Shown in pieces: positions 53,980 through 62,540 of a stretch of DNA of 64,000 bases. Below the pieces are notes generated by a model. It was not told the DNA's origin. It made no database searches and saw nothing but the letters and a program-made list of their open reading frames with translations. How positions within the stretch are numbered: the first letter of the stretch is position 1; each line of letters begins with the position of its first letter. The translations under genes and the position numbers were made by a program. Source of the stretch: Pacificimonas sp036351775 (GTDB lineage: Bacteria > Pseudomonadota > Alphaproteobacteria > Sphingomonadales > Sphingomonadaceae). The DNA lies in the NCBI GenBank assembly GCA_036351775.1, contig JAZBPX010000053.1:1-64000 (forward strand), written 5' to 3'.

Positions 53980-54488
53980 ACGAGGCGGCACCGATCATTC
54001 TGGCCGCGCTGATGGACAAGGGTTCGCAGGCGCATTTCACGGCTTTGCGGACGCGCCATTTTCCGCCGGAGCGAAACTATCTGGCGGCGCATATCACGAT
54101 GTTTCACCACCTGCCGGGAACGCGGGCGGATGACCTGGTCGCGGATGTGAAGGACGAGCTGCGCCATCACGGGCCGATCACGGCGCGCACGGTGAAGGTG
54201 CACATGATGGGGCGAGGCGTGAGTTACGTGGTAGAGTCCGAGGGGCTGCGGGACCTGCGGGCGCGGCTGGCGGCGCGCTGGGCGGCGGACCTGGTGCCGC
54301 AGGACCGGGCGGGCTGGCGGCCGCATATCACCGTGCAGAACAAGGTGAAGCCGGACGCGGCGAAGGCGCTGCATGCCGAGCTGGGCGCGGGCTTTGCGCC
54401 GCGAGAGATCGGCATCGAGGGCGTGACGCTGTGGTGGTACCGGGGCGGGCCGTGGGAGCGGCTGCGGGACGTGCGATTCCGGCGCTAA
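53976..54488 (+). CDS. 2H phosphoesterase / 2'-5' RNA ligase-like protein
   Basis: The 170-residue protein has the two HxT motifs of the 2H superfamily, 'AAHITMFHHLPG' and 'RPHITVQNKV', about 85 residues apart. Characterised relatives open 2',3'-cyclic phosphates of RNA (ThpR) or ADP-ribose derivatives. Its ATG overlaps the stop of the beta-galactosidase, which makes it the third gene of the galactosidase unit. A sugar-cyclic-phosphate or tRNA-repair role cannot be told apart. The coupling may be accidental. Confidence 0.8.
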   Translation: MNEAAPIILAALMDKGSQAHFTALRTRHFPPERNYLAAHITMFHHLPGTRADDLVADVKDELRHHGPITARTVKVHMMGRGVSYVVESEGLRDLRARLAARWAADLVPQDRAGWRPHITVQNKVKPDAAKALHAELGAGFAPREIGIEGVTLWWYRGGPWERLRDVRFRR

Positions 54489-54497
54489 GCGCGGCGC

Positions 54498-54899
54498 TTA
54501 CGTAACCGAACCGACACCGTCGCAGCTGAGGTCGAAGGCGGCGAGGCCGGCCTCCAGGAGCGAGGGGAGCAGGGGTGTGCCCATCAGCTCCTCGGTATAG
54601 TCGGTGACGTCGTCCCTGGCGGACTGGAGCGCGTCTTCCCACTCACCCGCGTCATAGGCACCGCGCCCGACGAGGACGAGGGCGAAGATTTCCTGCTGCT
54701 CGTCGAGGTTGAGGTCGTCGATGGCGGACCGGAGTTCCTGTTCGACGGAGGTGTTGGTCTCGTCCTCCAGCACGCCGACCGCGTCATCGTCGGCCATGTT
54801 GGAGCTGTCGTCGGGGTCGACGGCGGGGACCTGCGCGTCAAATTCGCGGGCGCGGACGACGATGCGGCAGATCTCGCCGAGCGAGGTGGTGAGTTCCAT
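54498..54899 (-). CDS. DUF3775 family protein
   Basis: The 133-residue acidic protein shows the DUF3775 pattern: 'ICRIVVRAREFDAQ', 'ELRSAIDDLNLDEQQEI', 'ALVLVGRGAYDAGEWEDAL', then 'GTPLLPSLLEAGLAAF'. The family is largely alphaproteobacterial and has no known function. It follows the nitronate monooxygenase by 11 bases on the same strand and may be co-transcribed. It is convergent with the 2H phosphoesterase. Confidence 0.85.
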   Translation of the reverse strand: MELTTSLGEICRIVVRAREFDAQVPAVDPDDSSNMADDDAVGVLEDETNTSVEQELRSAIDDLNLDEQQEIFALVLVGRGAYDAGEWEDALQSARDDVTDYTEELMGTPLLPSLLEAGLAAFDLSCDGVGSVT

Positions 54900-54910
54900 G
54901 GGGCGGCCTT

Positions 54911-55909
54911 TCAAGCGCGGGAAGGAAGGGGCTTTCCCTCCGGCAACGCCGCCCCGATAGAGCCGGTTCCTTGGGCCGCGATGCGCTGCCTTGCGGCGTG
55001 GTACTCGGCGATCAGGCGCTCGGTCATGGCGGTGGCGGAGACGATGCCGTCCACCGCGCCGATGCCCTGGCCGCAGCCCCAGATATCCTTCCAGGCCTTC
55101 GCCTCCTGATTGCCGCCGGAGCCGAAGTTCATGGCGGAGGGGTCGGATTCCGGGAGGTTCTTCGGATCGAGCCCGGCCTTCTCGACGGAGGGCGCGAGAT
55201 AATTGCCGTGCACGCCGGTGAAGAGGTTCGAGTAGAGGATATCGTCGGCGCTGGAATCGACGATCATCTGCTTGTAGCGCTCGTCGGCGCGCGCCTCGTC
55301 CGTGGCGATATAGGCCGAGCCGATATAGCCAAGGTCGGCGCCCATGGCCTCGGCGGCGAGGACGGCGTCGCCCGTTGCGATGGAGCCGGACAGGGCGAGC
55401 GGGCCGTCGAACCTCTGGCGGATTTCCTGGATCAGCGCGAAGGGCGAGAGCGTGCCGGCATGGCCGCCCGCGCCCGCCGCGACTGCGATCAGGCCGTCGG
55501 CGCCCTTCTCGATGGCCTTCTTCGCGAAGCGGTTGTTGATGATGTCGTGAAGGACGATGCCGCCATAGGAATGGATCGCGTTGTTCACATCCTCCCGCGC
55601 GCCGAGCGAGGTGATGATGACCGGCACCTTGTATTTCACGCAAAGTTCGAGGTCCGCCTCAAGCCGGTCGTTCGATTTGTGGACGATCAAATTCACCGCA
55701 TAGGGCGCATCGTCCTCGGTAATCTCCGCATTGAGGCGCTGGAGCCATTCCTCGAACTGTTCGAGGGGCCGGGCGTTCAGGGAAGGGAAGCTGCCCGTGA
55801 CCCCCGCCTTGCACTGGGCGATGACCAGTTCGGGGTTCGAGATGATGAAGAGCGGCGACGCGATAACCGGGATCTTCAGGCGGTCGCGCAGGATAGGGGG
55901 AAGGCTCAT
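54911..55909 (-). CDS. Nitronate monooxygenase
   Basis: The 332-residue TIM-barrel flavoprotein starts with 'LKIPVIASPLFIISNPELV' and has the FMN-contact 'GLIAVAAGAGGHAG' with the likely catalytic histidine, followed by 'LSGSIATGDAVLAAEAMGAD'. Such enzymes detoxify propionate-3-nitronate or other alkyl nitronates with oxygen. The start overlaps the stop of the isoaspartyl peptidase by four bases. The FabK-like enoyl-reductase branch is the alternative, but it lacks support from context. Confidence 0.9.
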   Translation of the reverse strand: MSLPPILRDRLKIPVIASPLFIISNPELVIAQCKAGVTGSFPSLNARPLEQFEEWLQRLNAEITEDDAPYAVNLIVHKSNDRLEADLELCVKYKVPVIITSLGAREDVNNAIHSYGGIVLHDIINNRFAKKAIEKGADGLIAVAAGAGGHAGTLSPFALIQEIRQRFDGPLALSGSIATGDAVLAAEAMGADLGYIGSAYIATDEARADERYKQMIVDSSADDILYSNLFTGVHGNYLAPSVEKAGLDPKNLPESDPSAMNFGSGGNQEAKAWKDIWGCGQGIGAVDGIVSATAMTERLIAEYHAARQRIAAQGTGSIGAALPEGKPLPSRA

Positions 55910-56979
55910 TCGGTGACGGCTCCTTGATTGAGTAGCCCGGCCTCTTCGCCGCCATAGATGCCGGTCTCAACTGTCCCATCTGCCAGCGCGACACCGCGGT
56001 ACATGCCCGCCGTGTTGAAGCTGAAGGCCGGGGTGCCGTCCGGTCCGACGACGATCACACCGCCGCGTCCGCCAAGGTCGAACACCTCCTGCTGGACAGC
56101 GTCGGCGGCGTCCTGAACGCTTTCGCCGGCAAAGCGGACGCGCGCGCAGATGGCGGCGGCGACGTTGGCGCGGATGTAGAACTCGCCGGAGCCAGTCGCG
56201 GACACCGCGCAGCCGCGATTGTCGGCGAAGGTGCCCGCGCCGAGGATCGGGCTGTCACCGACGCGGCCATAGCGCTTGCCGGTCAGCCCGCCGGTGGACG
56301 TGGCGGCGGCAAGGTTGCCGTGCGTGTCGCGCGCTGCGGCCCCCACCGTGCCGTACTTCACATCGACATCGAAGACGCTGGCGGCATCGCGTTCGCGCAT
56401 CCGCTCGAGCTGTCGGCGGCGCTCTTCCGTTTCGAAATAGCTCTGTTCGGCCTGTTCAAGGTCCGCTTCCCGGCTGAACGTGTCCGCGCCCGGGCCCTGC
56501 AGCATGACATGCGGGCTTTTCTCCATGATCGCGCGGGCGAGGAGGATGGGGTTCTTCGTGTGCATGATGCCGGACGCGGCCCCGGCGTCGAGGCTGGCAC
56601 CGTCCATGATCGCGGAGTCCAGCTCGATCCCGCCCGCTGCGTTGAAGACGGCCCCCTTGCCGGCATTGAAACCCGGATGATCCTCCATGACGACGACGGC
56701 GGCCTGTACGGCATCGACGGCCTTGCCGCCCGACGAGAGGATCGCCTTTCCGGCCTCAAGCGCCGCGGTCAGGGCCGCGCGCTGCTCGGCATCGACTTCG
56801 GGTGTCATGCGGCTGCGTTCGAGGACGCCCGCGCCGCCATGAATGACGAGGGTCCAGTCGCTGAAGGGGGCGGTCTCGCTCATATCGTCTCCGTGATCGT
56901 TGGCAGCGGCCATGTGCGCGCCGCCGCCCAGAAGGGCGAGCGCGACAAGCGGTTTCATCAGGCTGTTCACAATGGTCAT
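55906..56979 (-). CDS. Exported isoaspartyl peptidase / L-asparaginase (Ntn type)
   Basis: From the ATG at 56979 the protein has 357 residues with an N-terminal signal peptide ('KPLVALALLGGGAHMAAA'). 'LVIHGGAGVLERSRM' is the family start. The autocleavage nucleophile is the Thr in 'KYGTVGAAARD', followed by 'LAAATSTGG' and 'GRVGDSPILGAG'. The mature enzyme is an alpha/beta heterodimer hydrolysing isoaspartyl dipeptides or asparagine, here in the periplasm. A farther upstream in-frame start would spoil the signal peptide. It heads a unit with the nitronate monooxygenase and DUF3775 genes. Confidence 0.92.
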   Translation of the reverse strand: MTIVNSLMKPLVALALLGGGAHMAAANDHGDDMSETAPFSDWTLVIHGGAGVLERSRMTPEVDAEQRAALTAALEAGKAILSSGGKAVDAVQAAVVVMEDHPGFNAGKGAVFNAAGGIELDSAIMDGASLDAGAASGIMHTKNPILLARAIMEKSPHVMLQGPGADTFSREADLEQAEQSYFETEERRRQLERMRERDAASVFDVDVKYGTVGAAARDTHGNLAAATSTGGLTGKRYGRVGDSPILGAGTFADNRGCAVSATGSGEFYIRANVAAAICARVRFAGESVQDAADAVQQEVFDLGGRGGVIVVGPDGTPAFSFNTAGMYRGVALADGTVETGIYGGEEAGLLNQGAVTE

Positions 56980-57172
56980 TATCGGCCCTCCCACGCCAAG
57001 TGTCTCGCTGGCGAATAGGGTCGGCGGCCGCCCAGCGCAATCGCGCGGTACGCGGCGGCCGCACCTTGTCGATCCCATCCGGGGCGGGTCTTGTTGACCC
57101 CATCCGGGCGCGCGCCTATATCGCCGCTCCTCGCTGGAGCCCGCGACCGTCCCGATATTGCCGAGGACGCAC

Positions 57173-57249
57173 GGCGGAGTAGCTCAGTTGGTTAGAGCAG
57201 TGGAATCATAATCCATGTGTCGGGGGTTCAAATCCCTCCTCCGCTACCA
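57173..57249 (+). tRNA. tRNA-Met (CAT), elongator type
   Basis: The 77-base cloverleaf is complete: acceptor stem GGCGGAG with CTCCGCT (G1-U72 wobble, A73), D-stem GCTC/GAGC, anticodon stem GTGGA/TCCAT with loop ATCATAA (anticodon CAT), T-arm CGGGGG/TTCAAAT type, and an encoded CCA. G1-U72 instead of an unpaired first position argues against initiator tRNA. A lysidine-modified tRNA-Ile2 cannot be fully excluded. Confidence 0.95.
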
Positions 57250-57336
57250 GCGACTTTTCTGGCCAATGTCATTCACCCGTATCGGCGGGTTCATCCTGCA
57301 TATGATGCTGGCAGGAGCTGGCGCTGGCCGGGGCGG

Positions 57337-57768
57337 CTAGCGTTGTAGCTTGACGGACAGGACGATGGCGGACGACGTCCTCTCGACGCCCGTCATCGCG
57401 CTGATCGTGTCGAGTATCTGGTCGATTTCGGCGGTCGACCCGGCGCTGATCTCCGCAAACAGGTCATATTGCCCACTGACGGCGATCAGCTTCTTCAGCG
57501 CGGGCAGTTGCTTGAGCTGCGCCACCACGGACGCGGTTTCCCGCTGGATGACGCTGACATTCACCAGCGCCTCGATCCTGTGGCTGTCGTAATCATGGCC
57601 CGTCTTGATCGTGAACCGCTCGATCACACCGCGGTCGATCAGCCGATCGATACGATTGCCCACTGTCGTACGCGAAACGCCAAGCGCGCGGGCTAGGCTG
57701 GCGATGCTTTGCCGTGCGTTGTCTCGCAGCAGATTGAGCAGAAGCTCGTCCTTGGCGGAAACTTTCAT
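57337..57768 (-). CDS. Lrp/AsnC-family regulator
   Basis: The 143-residue protein has an N-terminal helix-turn-helix ('DNARQSIASLARALGVSRTT', then 'VGNRIDRLI') and a C-terminal RAM effector domain ('LKKLIAVSGQYDLFAEISA'). An ATG at 57768 is taken as start; an in-frame TTG upstream adds seven residues. It is divergent from astC-astA, with 119 bases between the starts, and most likely controls them in response to arginine or a related amino acid, like other Lrp-type regulators of arginine use. Confidence 0.9.
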   Translation of the reverse strand: MKVSAKDELLLNLLRDNARQSIASLARALGVSRTTVGNRIDRLIDRGVIERFTIKTGHDYDSHRIEALVNVSVIQRETASVVAQLKQLPALKKLIAVSGQYDLFAEISAGSTAEIDQILDTISAMTGVERTSSAIVLSVKLQR

Positions 57769-57769
57769 A

Positions 57770-57780
57770 TCGAAATTCGA
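57770..57780. promoter_or_regulatory. Short dyad in the lrp-astC intergenic region
   Basis: TCGAA-A-TTCGA is a perfect five-base dyad immediately before the Lrp start. It may be an autoregulatory half of an Lrp array across the 119-base divergent region. Single short dyads are weak evidence. Confidence 0.25.
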
Positions 57781-57887
57781 ACCTGTCAAAGTGCCAACAA
57801 TACACGTCTGTTTGTCGCGTTATAGGACTGCGAACTGGCATGTAAACGATCTAGTCTGCTCCGCATCTGAAGGAGGATGTGCGACCG

Positions 57888-59066
57888 ATGCTCGACAGAA
57901 GGACGATCTTTCCGACCTACAAACCGCCTGCGCTCGACATCGTGTCAGGCAGCGGTGTTACAGTGACCGCCAGCGACGGCCGGGAGTATCTGGATTTCAT
58001 CGCCGGGATCGCCGTCAACAGCCTGGGGCACTGCCATCCCGCCCTGGTCGGAGCCCTGCAGCGCCAGTCCGAAAAGCTGTGGCACCTGTCGAACATGTTC
58101 GATGTGTCGGGCCAGCGTGAGCTGGCCGCCCGCTATTGCGATGCCTCCTTCGCCGATGCCGTTTTCTTTACCAATTCGGGCGCGGAATCGGTCGAATGCG
58201 CGCTGAAGGCAGCGCGGCGGTTTCATCATGCCAACGGCGCTGAAGACCGGATCAAGGTGATCGGCTTCGAAGGGGCGTTTCACGGCCGCACCTATGCCAG
58301 CATCAATGCCGCTGGAAACCCGAATTACCTGAAGGGTTTCGGTCCGGCATTGCCCGGATACGGACAGGTCCCCTTCGCGGATCTCGATGCGCTGCGCGGT
58401 GCGGTGGACGATGCCACGGCCGCCGTCATCCTGGAGCCGGTGCAGGGGGAGGGCGGTGTGCGCCCCTTTACCGATGACCAGCTGCGCGCGGTTCGCCGGA
58501 TCTGCGATGATGCCGGGGCCCTTCTGATCTTCGATGAAGTGCAGAGCGGTGCGGGCAGGACGGGCAAGCTGTTCGCCTATGAATGGTCCGGGGTCGCGCC
58601 CGATATCATGGCACTGGCCAAGGGTGTGGGCGGCGGCTTTCCGCTTGGCCTGTGCGCCGCCACCAAAGATGTTGCGCAGCACATGGTGGTGGGCACGCAC
58701 GGCACGACCTATGGCGGCAATGCCCTCGCCATGGCGGTCGGTCTTGCCGTGATGGACGAGATGCAGCGCCCCGGCTTCCTAGACCATGTGAACGCGGTGG
58801 CGGCGCACCTGCGCAAGGGCCTCAACGGTCTGCACGCCAAGCATGGCTATGCCGTCAGGGACGTGCGCGGCAAGGGACTGCTGCTGGGCCTGGAGATGAC
58901 GATTCCCAATATCGCCGTGCGCGATTTTGCCCGCGACAACGGGCTGATCGTGGGGGTGGCGGGCGGCAATGTGGTGCGTCTGGCGCCGCCCCTGATCGTG
59001 TCGGAGGCGCAGGCCGATACCGCTGTCGCCATCCTCGACCGGGCCATCGCGGCCGCGGCGTCCTGA
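57888..59066 (+). CDS. astC: Succinylornithine/acetylornithine aminotransferase
   Basis: The 392-residue PLP enzyme (class III) has 'FTNSGAESVECALKAAR' for phosphate binding, 'IFDEVQSGAGRTGKLFAYEW' with the PLP-contact Asp, and the Schiff-base lysine in 'DIMALAKGVGGGFPLG'. AGGAGG lies 12 bases before the ATG at 57888; a GTG nine bases earlier is too close to it. ArgD (biosynthetic) and AstC (catabolic) look alike. The neighbour arginine N-succinyltransferase and the divergent Lrp gene favour the catabolic role: transfer of the amino group of succinylornithine to 2-oxoglutarate. Confidence 0.85.
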   Translation: MLDRRTIFPTYKPPALDIVSGSGVTVTASDGREYLDFIAGIAVNSLGHCHPALVGALQRQSEKLWHLSNMFDVSGQRELAARYCDASFADAVFFTNSGAESVECALKAARRFHHANGAEDRIKVIGFEGAFHGRTYASINAAGNPNYLKGFGPALPGYGQVPFADLDALRGAVDDATAAVILEPVQGEGGVRPFTDDQLRAVRRICDDAGALLIFDEVQSGAGRTGKLFAYEWSGVAPDIMALAKGVGGGFPLGLCAATKDVAQHMVVGTHGTTYGGNALAMAVGLAVMDEMQRPGFLDHVNAVAAHLRKGLNGLHAKHGYAVRDVRGKGLLLGLEMTIPNIAVRDFARDNGLIVGVAGGNVVRLAPPLIVSEAQADTAVAILDRAIAAAAS

Positions 59067-59090
59067 GCGGATTGCAAGCGGCGTAGCAGC

Positions 59091-60134
59091 ATGGCCTCCG
59101 AAACGCGTTTCCATATCAGGCTGGCAGGGGCGCGGGACCTGCCCGATCTGCTGCGCTGTTCCGAGGAGGCGGGACCGGGCTTTACCAGCCTGCCGCGCGA
59201 CCCTGCGCGCCTGGAACGGATCGTCGATGGCTCCCGCCATGCCGCCGATGGCGGGCAGGGCGCGATCCTGATGATCCTGTGGGACAATGAGGCCGAGACG
59301 GTCGCGGGGTGCGCGTCGGTCAAGCGCGGCGGAAGCCCGCGCGCGTCCTTCGCCAATTTTCGCGTGGTGCGGGATGAGAGCGGTGAAGCTGCACACCTGG
59401 GTGTGACGAGCGCCTATGCCGAGCATACCGAAGTGGGGGCGCTGTTCGTGCGGCCGCCCTACCGCGACAAGGGTGTCGGCGGCTGGCTGGCCCGCTCGCG
59501 CTACCTCCTGATCGCCAGTGCGCCGGAGAGTTTCGGAAGCCACGTCTTTGCCGAACTGCGCGGCGATATCAAAGCGGGCGGCGGCTGCGATTTCTATGAC
59601 GCGATCGTGCGGCCGCATGTCGGACACTCATTCCTGGAGGCGGACCGGCTATGGGCGGCGGGGCGCGAGGATGAGGTGCTGTCGAGGCTGCCCGAAGGCG
59701 GCATCGACCTGACGGCGCATAGCCTGGCGGAGCGGCGGCTGGTGGGGCAGTGCCACCGCGACGGAACGCGCGCCCTCGCCATGTTGCTGGCGGACAATTT
59801 CAGGCAAGAGGGCGTGGTCGACCTGCTCGATGGCGGCCCGCTGGTGATATGCGAAACCGGCCGGATCGGACTGTTGTCGCGCACACACGCGATGACGGTG
59901 TCGAGCGCATCGGCGCGCGGTGCCGGTCAGCCCGCGGTGATCGCGGCAGGCGGCACCAGCGCCTTTCGCTGCATCCGCTCGGTGATTGCCGCGCATGAGG
60001 ATGGGATCGTGGTGCCAGCCGCTGCTGCGGAGCGGCTGGGAGTGCGAAGCGGCGATACCGTGCAGGTCCAGTTCCCGGCGTCCGCCCGATCCGAGCCCGG
60101 CACTGCCCTTGTCGGAGGGCGTCAATGTGTATGA
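59091..60134 (+). CDS. astA: Arginine N-succinyltransferase
   Basis: The 347-residue protein fits AstA: 'FHIRLAGARDLPDLLRCSEE' at the start, 'HTEVGALFVRPPYRDKGVGG' and 'LARSRYLLIASAPESFG' at the acyl-CoA site, 'HVFAELRGDIKAGGGCDFYD', and 'VDLLDGGPLVICE'. It transfers succinyl from succinyl-CoA to arginine, step one of the ammonia-producing arginine succinyltransferase pathway. It starts 24 bases after astC. astB, astD and astE are not in the window. Confidence 0.87.
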   Translation: MASETRFHIRLAGARDLPDLLRCSEEAGPGFTSLPRDPARLERIVDGSRHAADGGQGAILMILWDNEAETVAGCASVKRGGSPRASFANFRVVRDESGEAAHLGVTSAYAEHTEVGALFVRPPYRDKGVGGWLARSRYLLIASAPESFGSHVFAELRGDIKAGGGCDFYDAIVRPHVGHSFLEADRLWAAGREDEVLSRLPEGGIDLTAHSLAERRLVGQCHRDGTRALAMLLADNFRQEGVVDLLDGGPLVICETGRIGLLSRTHAMTVSSASARGAGQPAVIAAGGTSAFRCIRSVIAAHEDGIVVPAAAAERLGVRSGDTVQVQFPASARSEPGTALVGGRQCV

Positions 60135-60341
60135 AACGCAGCACTTGTGCAGCGGTGCGGGGTCTTGCCAGAATGAGCAGGGATATTCGGGGCGGTAGCG
60201 GGACCGCGGAGGCCCATTCTGCCATGCGTCATGCGGCGAACGTCGAAACGGTAACGACTGACGAAGGAACCCAAGACATCCGTACACTTATCGCAGGCCG
60301 GGCCACGACCGGCCCAGCCGCTTTCGCCTGACCCCGCAGCC

Positions 60342-62540
60342 ATGGCTGGACCGATCAAGGCAAGCACCGACGGATTTGCAGAACGGCTCGCCGCCGGACG
60401 GATACCCGCGCCGTTAGTGCGCGCCTCCCTAGACGATGCCGGGCTGTCGCGCATCAAACTGATCGAACTGTTCGAAAGCCAGATCAAAAGCCGCCGTCTT
60501 GACCTGGAAAGCCGGCGGCTCGCCGGTCAGGGCAAAAGCTTTTATTCGATCGGCAGCTCTGGCCATGAGGGCAATGCCGGTGTGGCGGATGTCTTTCGCG
60601 TCGATGATATCGCGTTTCTGCACTACCGCAGCGGGGCCTTCCTGATCCAGCGCGCCGCAAAGCGGCCGGGCACCCCGATATTGTGGGACATGGCGCTGTC
60701 GTTTGTCGCGTCCAGCGACGACCCGGTTTCGGGCGGGCGGCACAAGGTGATCGGGTCTGCGGACCTTTTCATTCCGCCGCAGACCAGCACGATCGCCTCG
60801 CACCTGCCCAAGGCGGTCGGCGCTGCCTATTCGATCGGCGCATCGCGAATGAACCCGCGCGAAGACGCGGTTCTGGCGCGCGACAGTGTCGCCCTGTGCA
60901 GCTTTGGCGATGCCTCGAGCAACCATTCCACGGCGCAGGGCGCGGTCAATGCTGCCGCCTGGGGAGCCTATCGCGCTGTACCGATGCCGCTCGTCTTCAT
61001 ATGTGAAGACAACGGGATCGGCATCTCGGTGCCGACGCCCCGATCCTGGGTCGAAGCCAATTTCTCACAGCGCCCCGGTCTGACCTATATCGCCGGCGAC
61101 GGGCGGGATATCGTCAGCGCGGTCCGCGCCGCGCGCGAGGCCGAGGCCATTGCGCGCAAGCGGCGAAAACCCGTCTTCCTGCATCTGCGCACGGTGCGCC
61201 TGATGGGCCATGCCGGTTCTGACATGGAAACGCAGTATCGCTCTCGCCAGGAGATTGAGCGTGACGCCGATGACGACCCGCTTCTGCACAGCGCGCGGAG
61301 GGTGATGGAGGCCGACGGCCTGTCTGCCGCCGACATCGCGGCACTGTATGAAAGGCTGTCGGGACAGATTGCGTGTGTGATGGACCAGGCGACCACGCGG
61401 CCGCGCCTGGCATCGGCGCAGCAGGTCATGGTGTCGATTGCGCCCGCCCGCGAAGGTCTGTCCGCGGCGGCGCCGAAGCCATGGCCAACCCCCAAGCCCG
61501 TCCACATGTCGCGGGCCATTTCGGCGACCCTGGCGCAGGAAATGCAAAAGGACGAGAACATCATCTGCTTTGGCGAGGATGTGGGGCGCAAGGGCGGCGT
61601 CTACGGAGCGACCGTGGGCCTGCAGAAACAGCTTGGTGCCGGGCGCGTGTTCGACACGCTGCTCGATGAGCAGACGATCCTGGGTCTCGCCATCGGAAGC
61701 GCCCATAACGGCCAGCTGCCAATCGCGGAGATCCAGTTCCTCGCCTATACCCACAATGCCGAGGACCAGCTGCGCGGCGAAGCGGCGACGCTGTCGTTCT
61801 TTTCGAACGGCCAGTTCGCCAATCCGATGGTCGTGCGCATTGCCGGCCTGGCTTACCAGAAGGGGTTCGGCGGACACTTCCACAATGACAATTCGATCGC
61901 CGTTTTCCGCGATATTCCCGGACTTGTCCTTGCCTGTCCGTCCAGCGCGTCAGATGCGGTGATGATGCTTCGCGAAGCCATTCGGCTTGCCCGTGAAGAG
62001 AAACGGGTGGTCGTCTTCCTCGAACCGATCGCGCTTTACGGGACCAAGGACCTCCATGACAGCGGCGATGGATTGCTCCTCAGCCACGCTCCGGCAGCGG
62101 GCGCGCAGGCTGTCGCCGCCTTTGGCGAGGTGGCGGCATATGGGGACAGCGAAGCGCCCGATCTTGCCATCGTGACCTATGGCAATGGCGCAGTGTTCGC
62201 CCGTCGCAGCGCGAAGGAGCTGGCCAGCCGCGGCGTGCGGGCGAAGGTCATCGACCTGCGCTGGCTCGTGCCGCTGCCGATGGAAAGCCTGCTGCGCCAC
62301 CTTGATGCGGCGAGCCCGGTGCTGATCGTCGATGAGTGCCGGGAAAGCGGGTCGCTGGGAGAAGAGCTTTTCACGCGGCTCATCGAGGCGGGGCATGGCG
62401 GCGAGATCAGACGGCTGAGCGGCCGGGACTCGTTCATCCCGCTCGGTCCGGCGGCGGACGAGGTGCTGCTGCAGCAGGATGATATCACTGAGGCGGCGCT
62501 GTCCATGACCGGCACGTCAGCGCCTGGAAAGCGGTCATGA
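60342..62540 (+). CDS. Fused alpha/beta E1 component of a 2-oxoacid dehydrogenase
   Basis: In this 732-residue protein, residues about 20-360 are the E1-alpha domain ('GKSFYSIGSSGHEGNAGVAD', 'ALCSFGDASSNHSTAQGAVN' where the thiamine-diphosphate GDG motif reads GDA). About 385-715 are E1-beta ('MSRAISATLAQEMQKDENII', 'CFGEDVGRKGGVYG', 'FDTLLDEQTILGLAIG'). Related fused enzymes decarboxylate branched-chain 2-oxoacids. No E2 or E3 gene is adjacent. It is coupled by a four-base overlap to a FabD-like acyltransferase. The start is 207 bases after astA, so a separate promoter is possible. Confidence 0.85.
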   Translation: MAGPIKASTDGFAERLAAGRIPAPLVRASLDDAGLSRIKLIELFESQIKSRRLDLESRRLAGQGKSFYSIGSSGHEGNAGVADVFRVDDIAFLHYRSGAFLIQRAAKRPGTPILWDMALSFVASSDDPVSGGRHKVIGSADLFIPPQTSTIASHLPKAVGAAYSIGASRMNPREDAVLARDSVALCSFGDASSNHSTAQGAVNAAAWGAYRAVPMPLVFICEDNGIGISVPTPRSWVEANFSQRPGLTYIAGDGRDIVSAVRAAREAEAIARKRRKPVFLHLRTVRLMGHAGSDMETQYRSRQEIERDADDDPLLHSARRVMEADGLSAADIAALYERLSGQIACVMDQATTRPRLASAQQVMVSIAPAREGLSAAAPKPWPTPKPVHMSRAISATLAQEMQKDENIICFGEDVGRKGGVYGATVGLQKQLGAGRVFDTLLDEQTILGLAIGSAHNGQLPIAEIQFLAYTHNAEDQLRGEAATLSFFSNGQFANPMVVRIAGLAYQKGFGGHFHNDNSIAVFRDIPGLVLACPSSASDAVMMLREAIRLAREEKRVVVFLEPIALYGTKDLHDSGDGLLLSHAPAAGAQAVAAFGEVAAYGDSEAPDLAIVTYGNGAVFARRSAKELASRGVRAKVIDLRWLVPLPMESLLRHLDAASPVLIVDECRESGSLGEELFTRLIEAGHGGEIRRLSGRDSFIPLGPAADEVLLQQDDITEAALSMTGTSAPGKRS

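Noticed and set aside
57173..57336. tRNA-adjacent integration site
   Set aside because: No integrase or foreign-composition block follows the tRNA-Met, and no repeat of its 3' end was noticed downstream.
60125..60331. Possible 68-residue small protein after astA
   Set aside because: It overlaps the astA end in another frame, lacks a ribosome site and family features, and its composition looks like spacer DNA.
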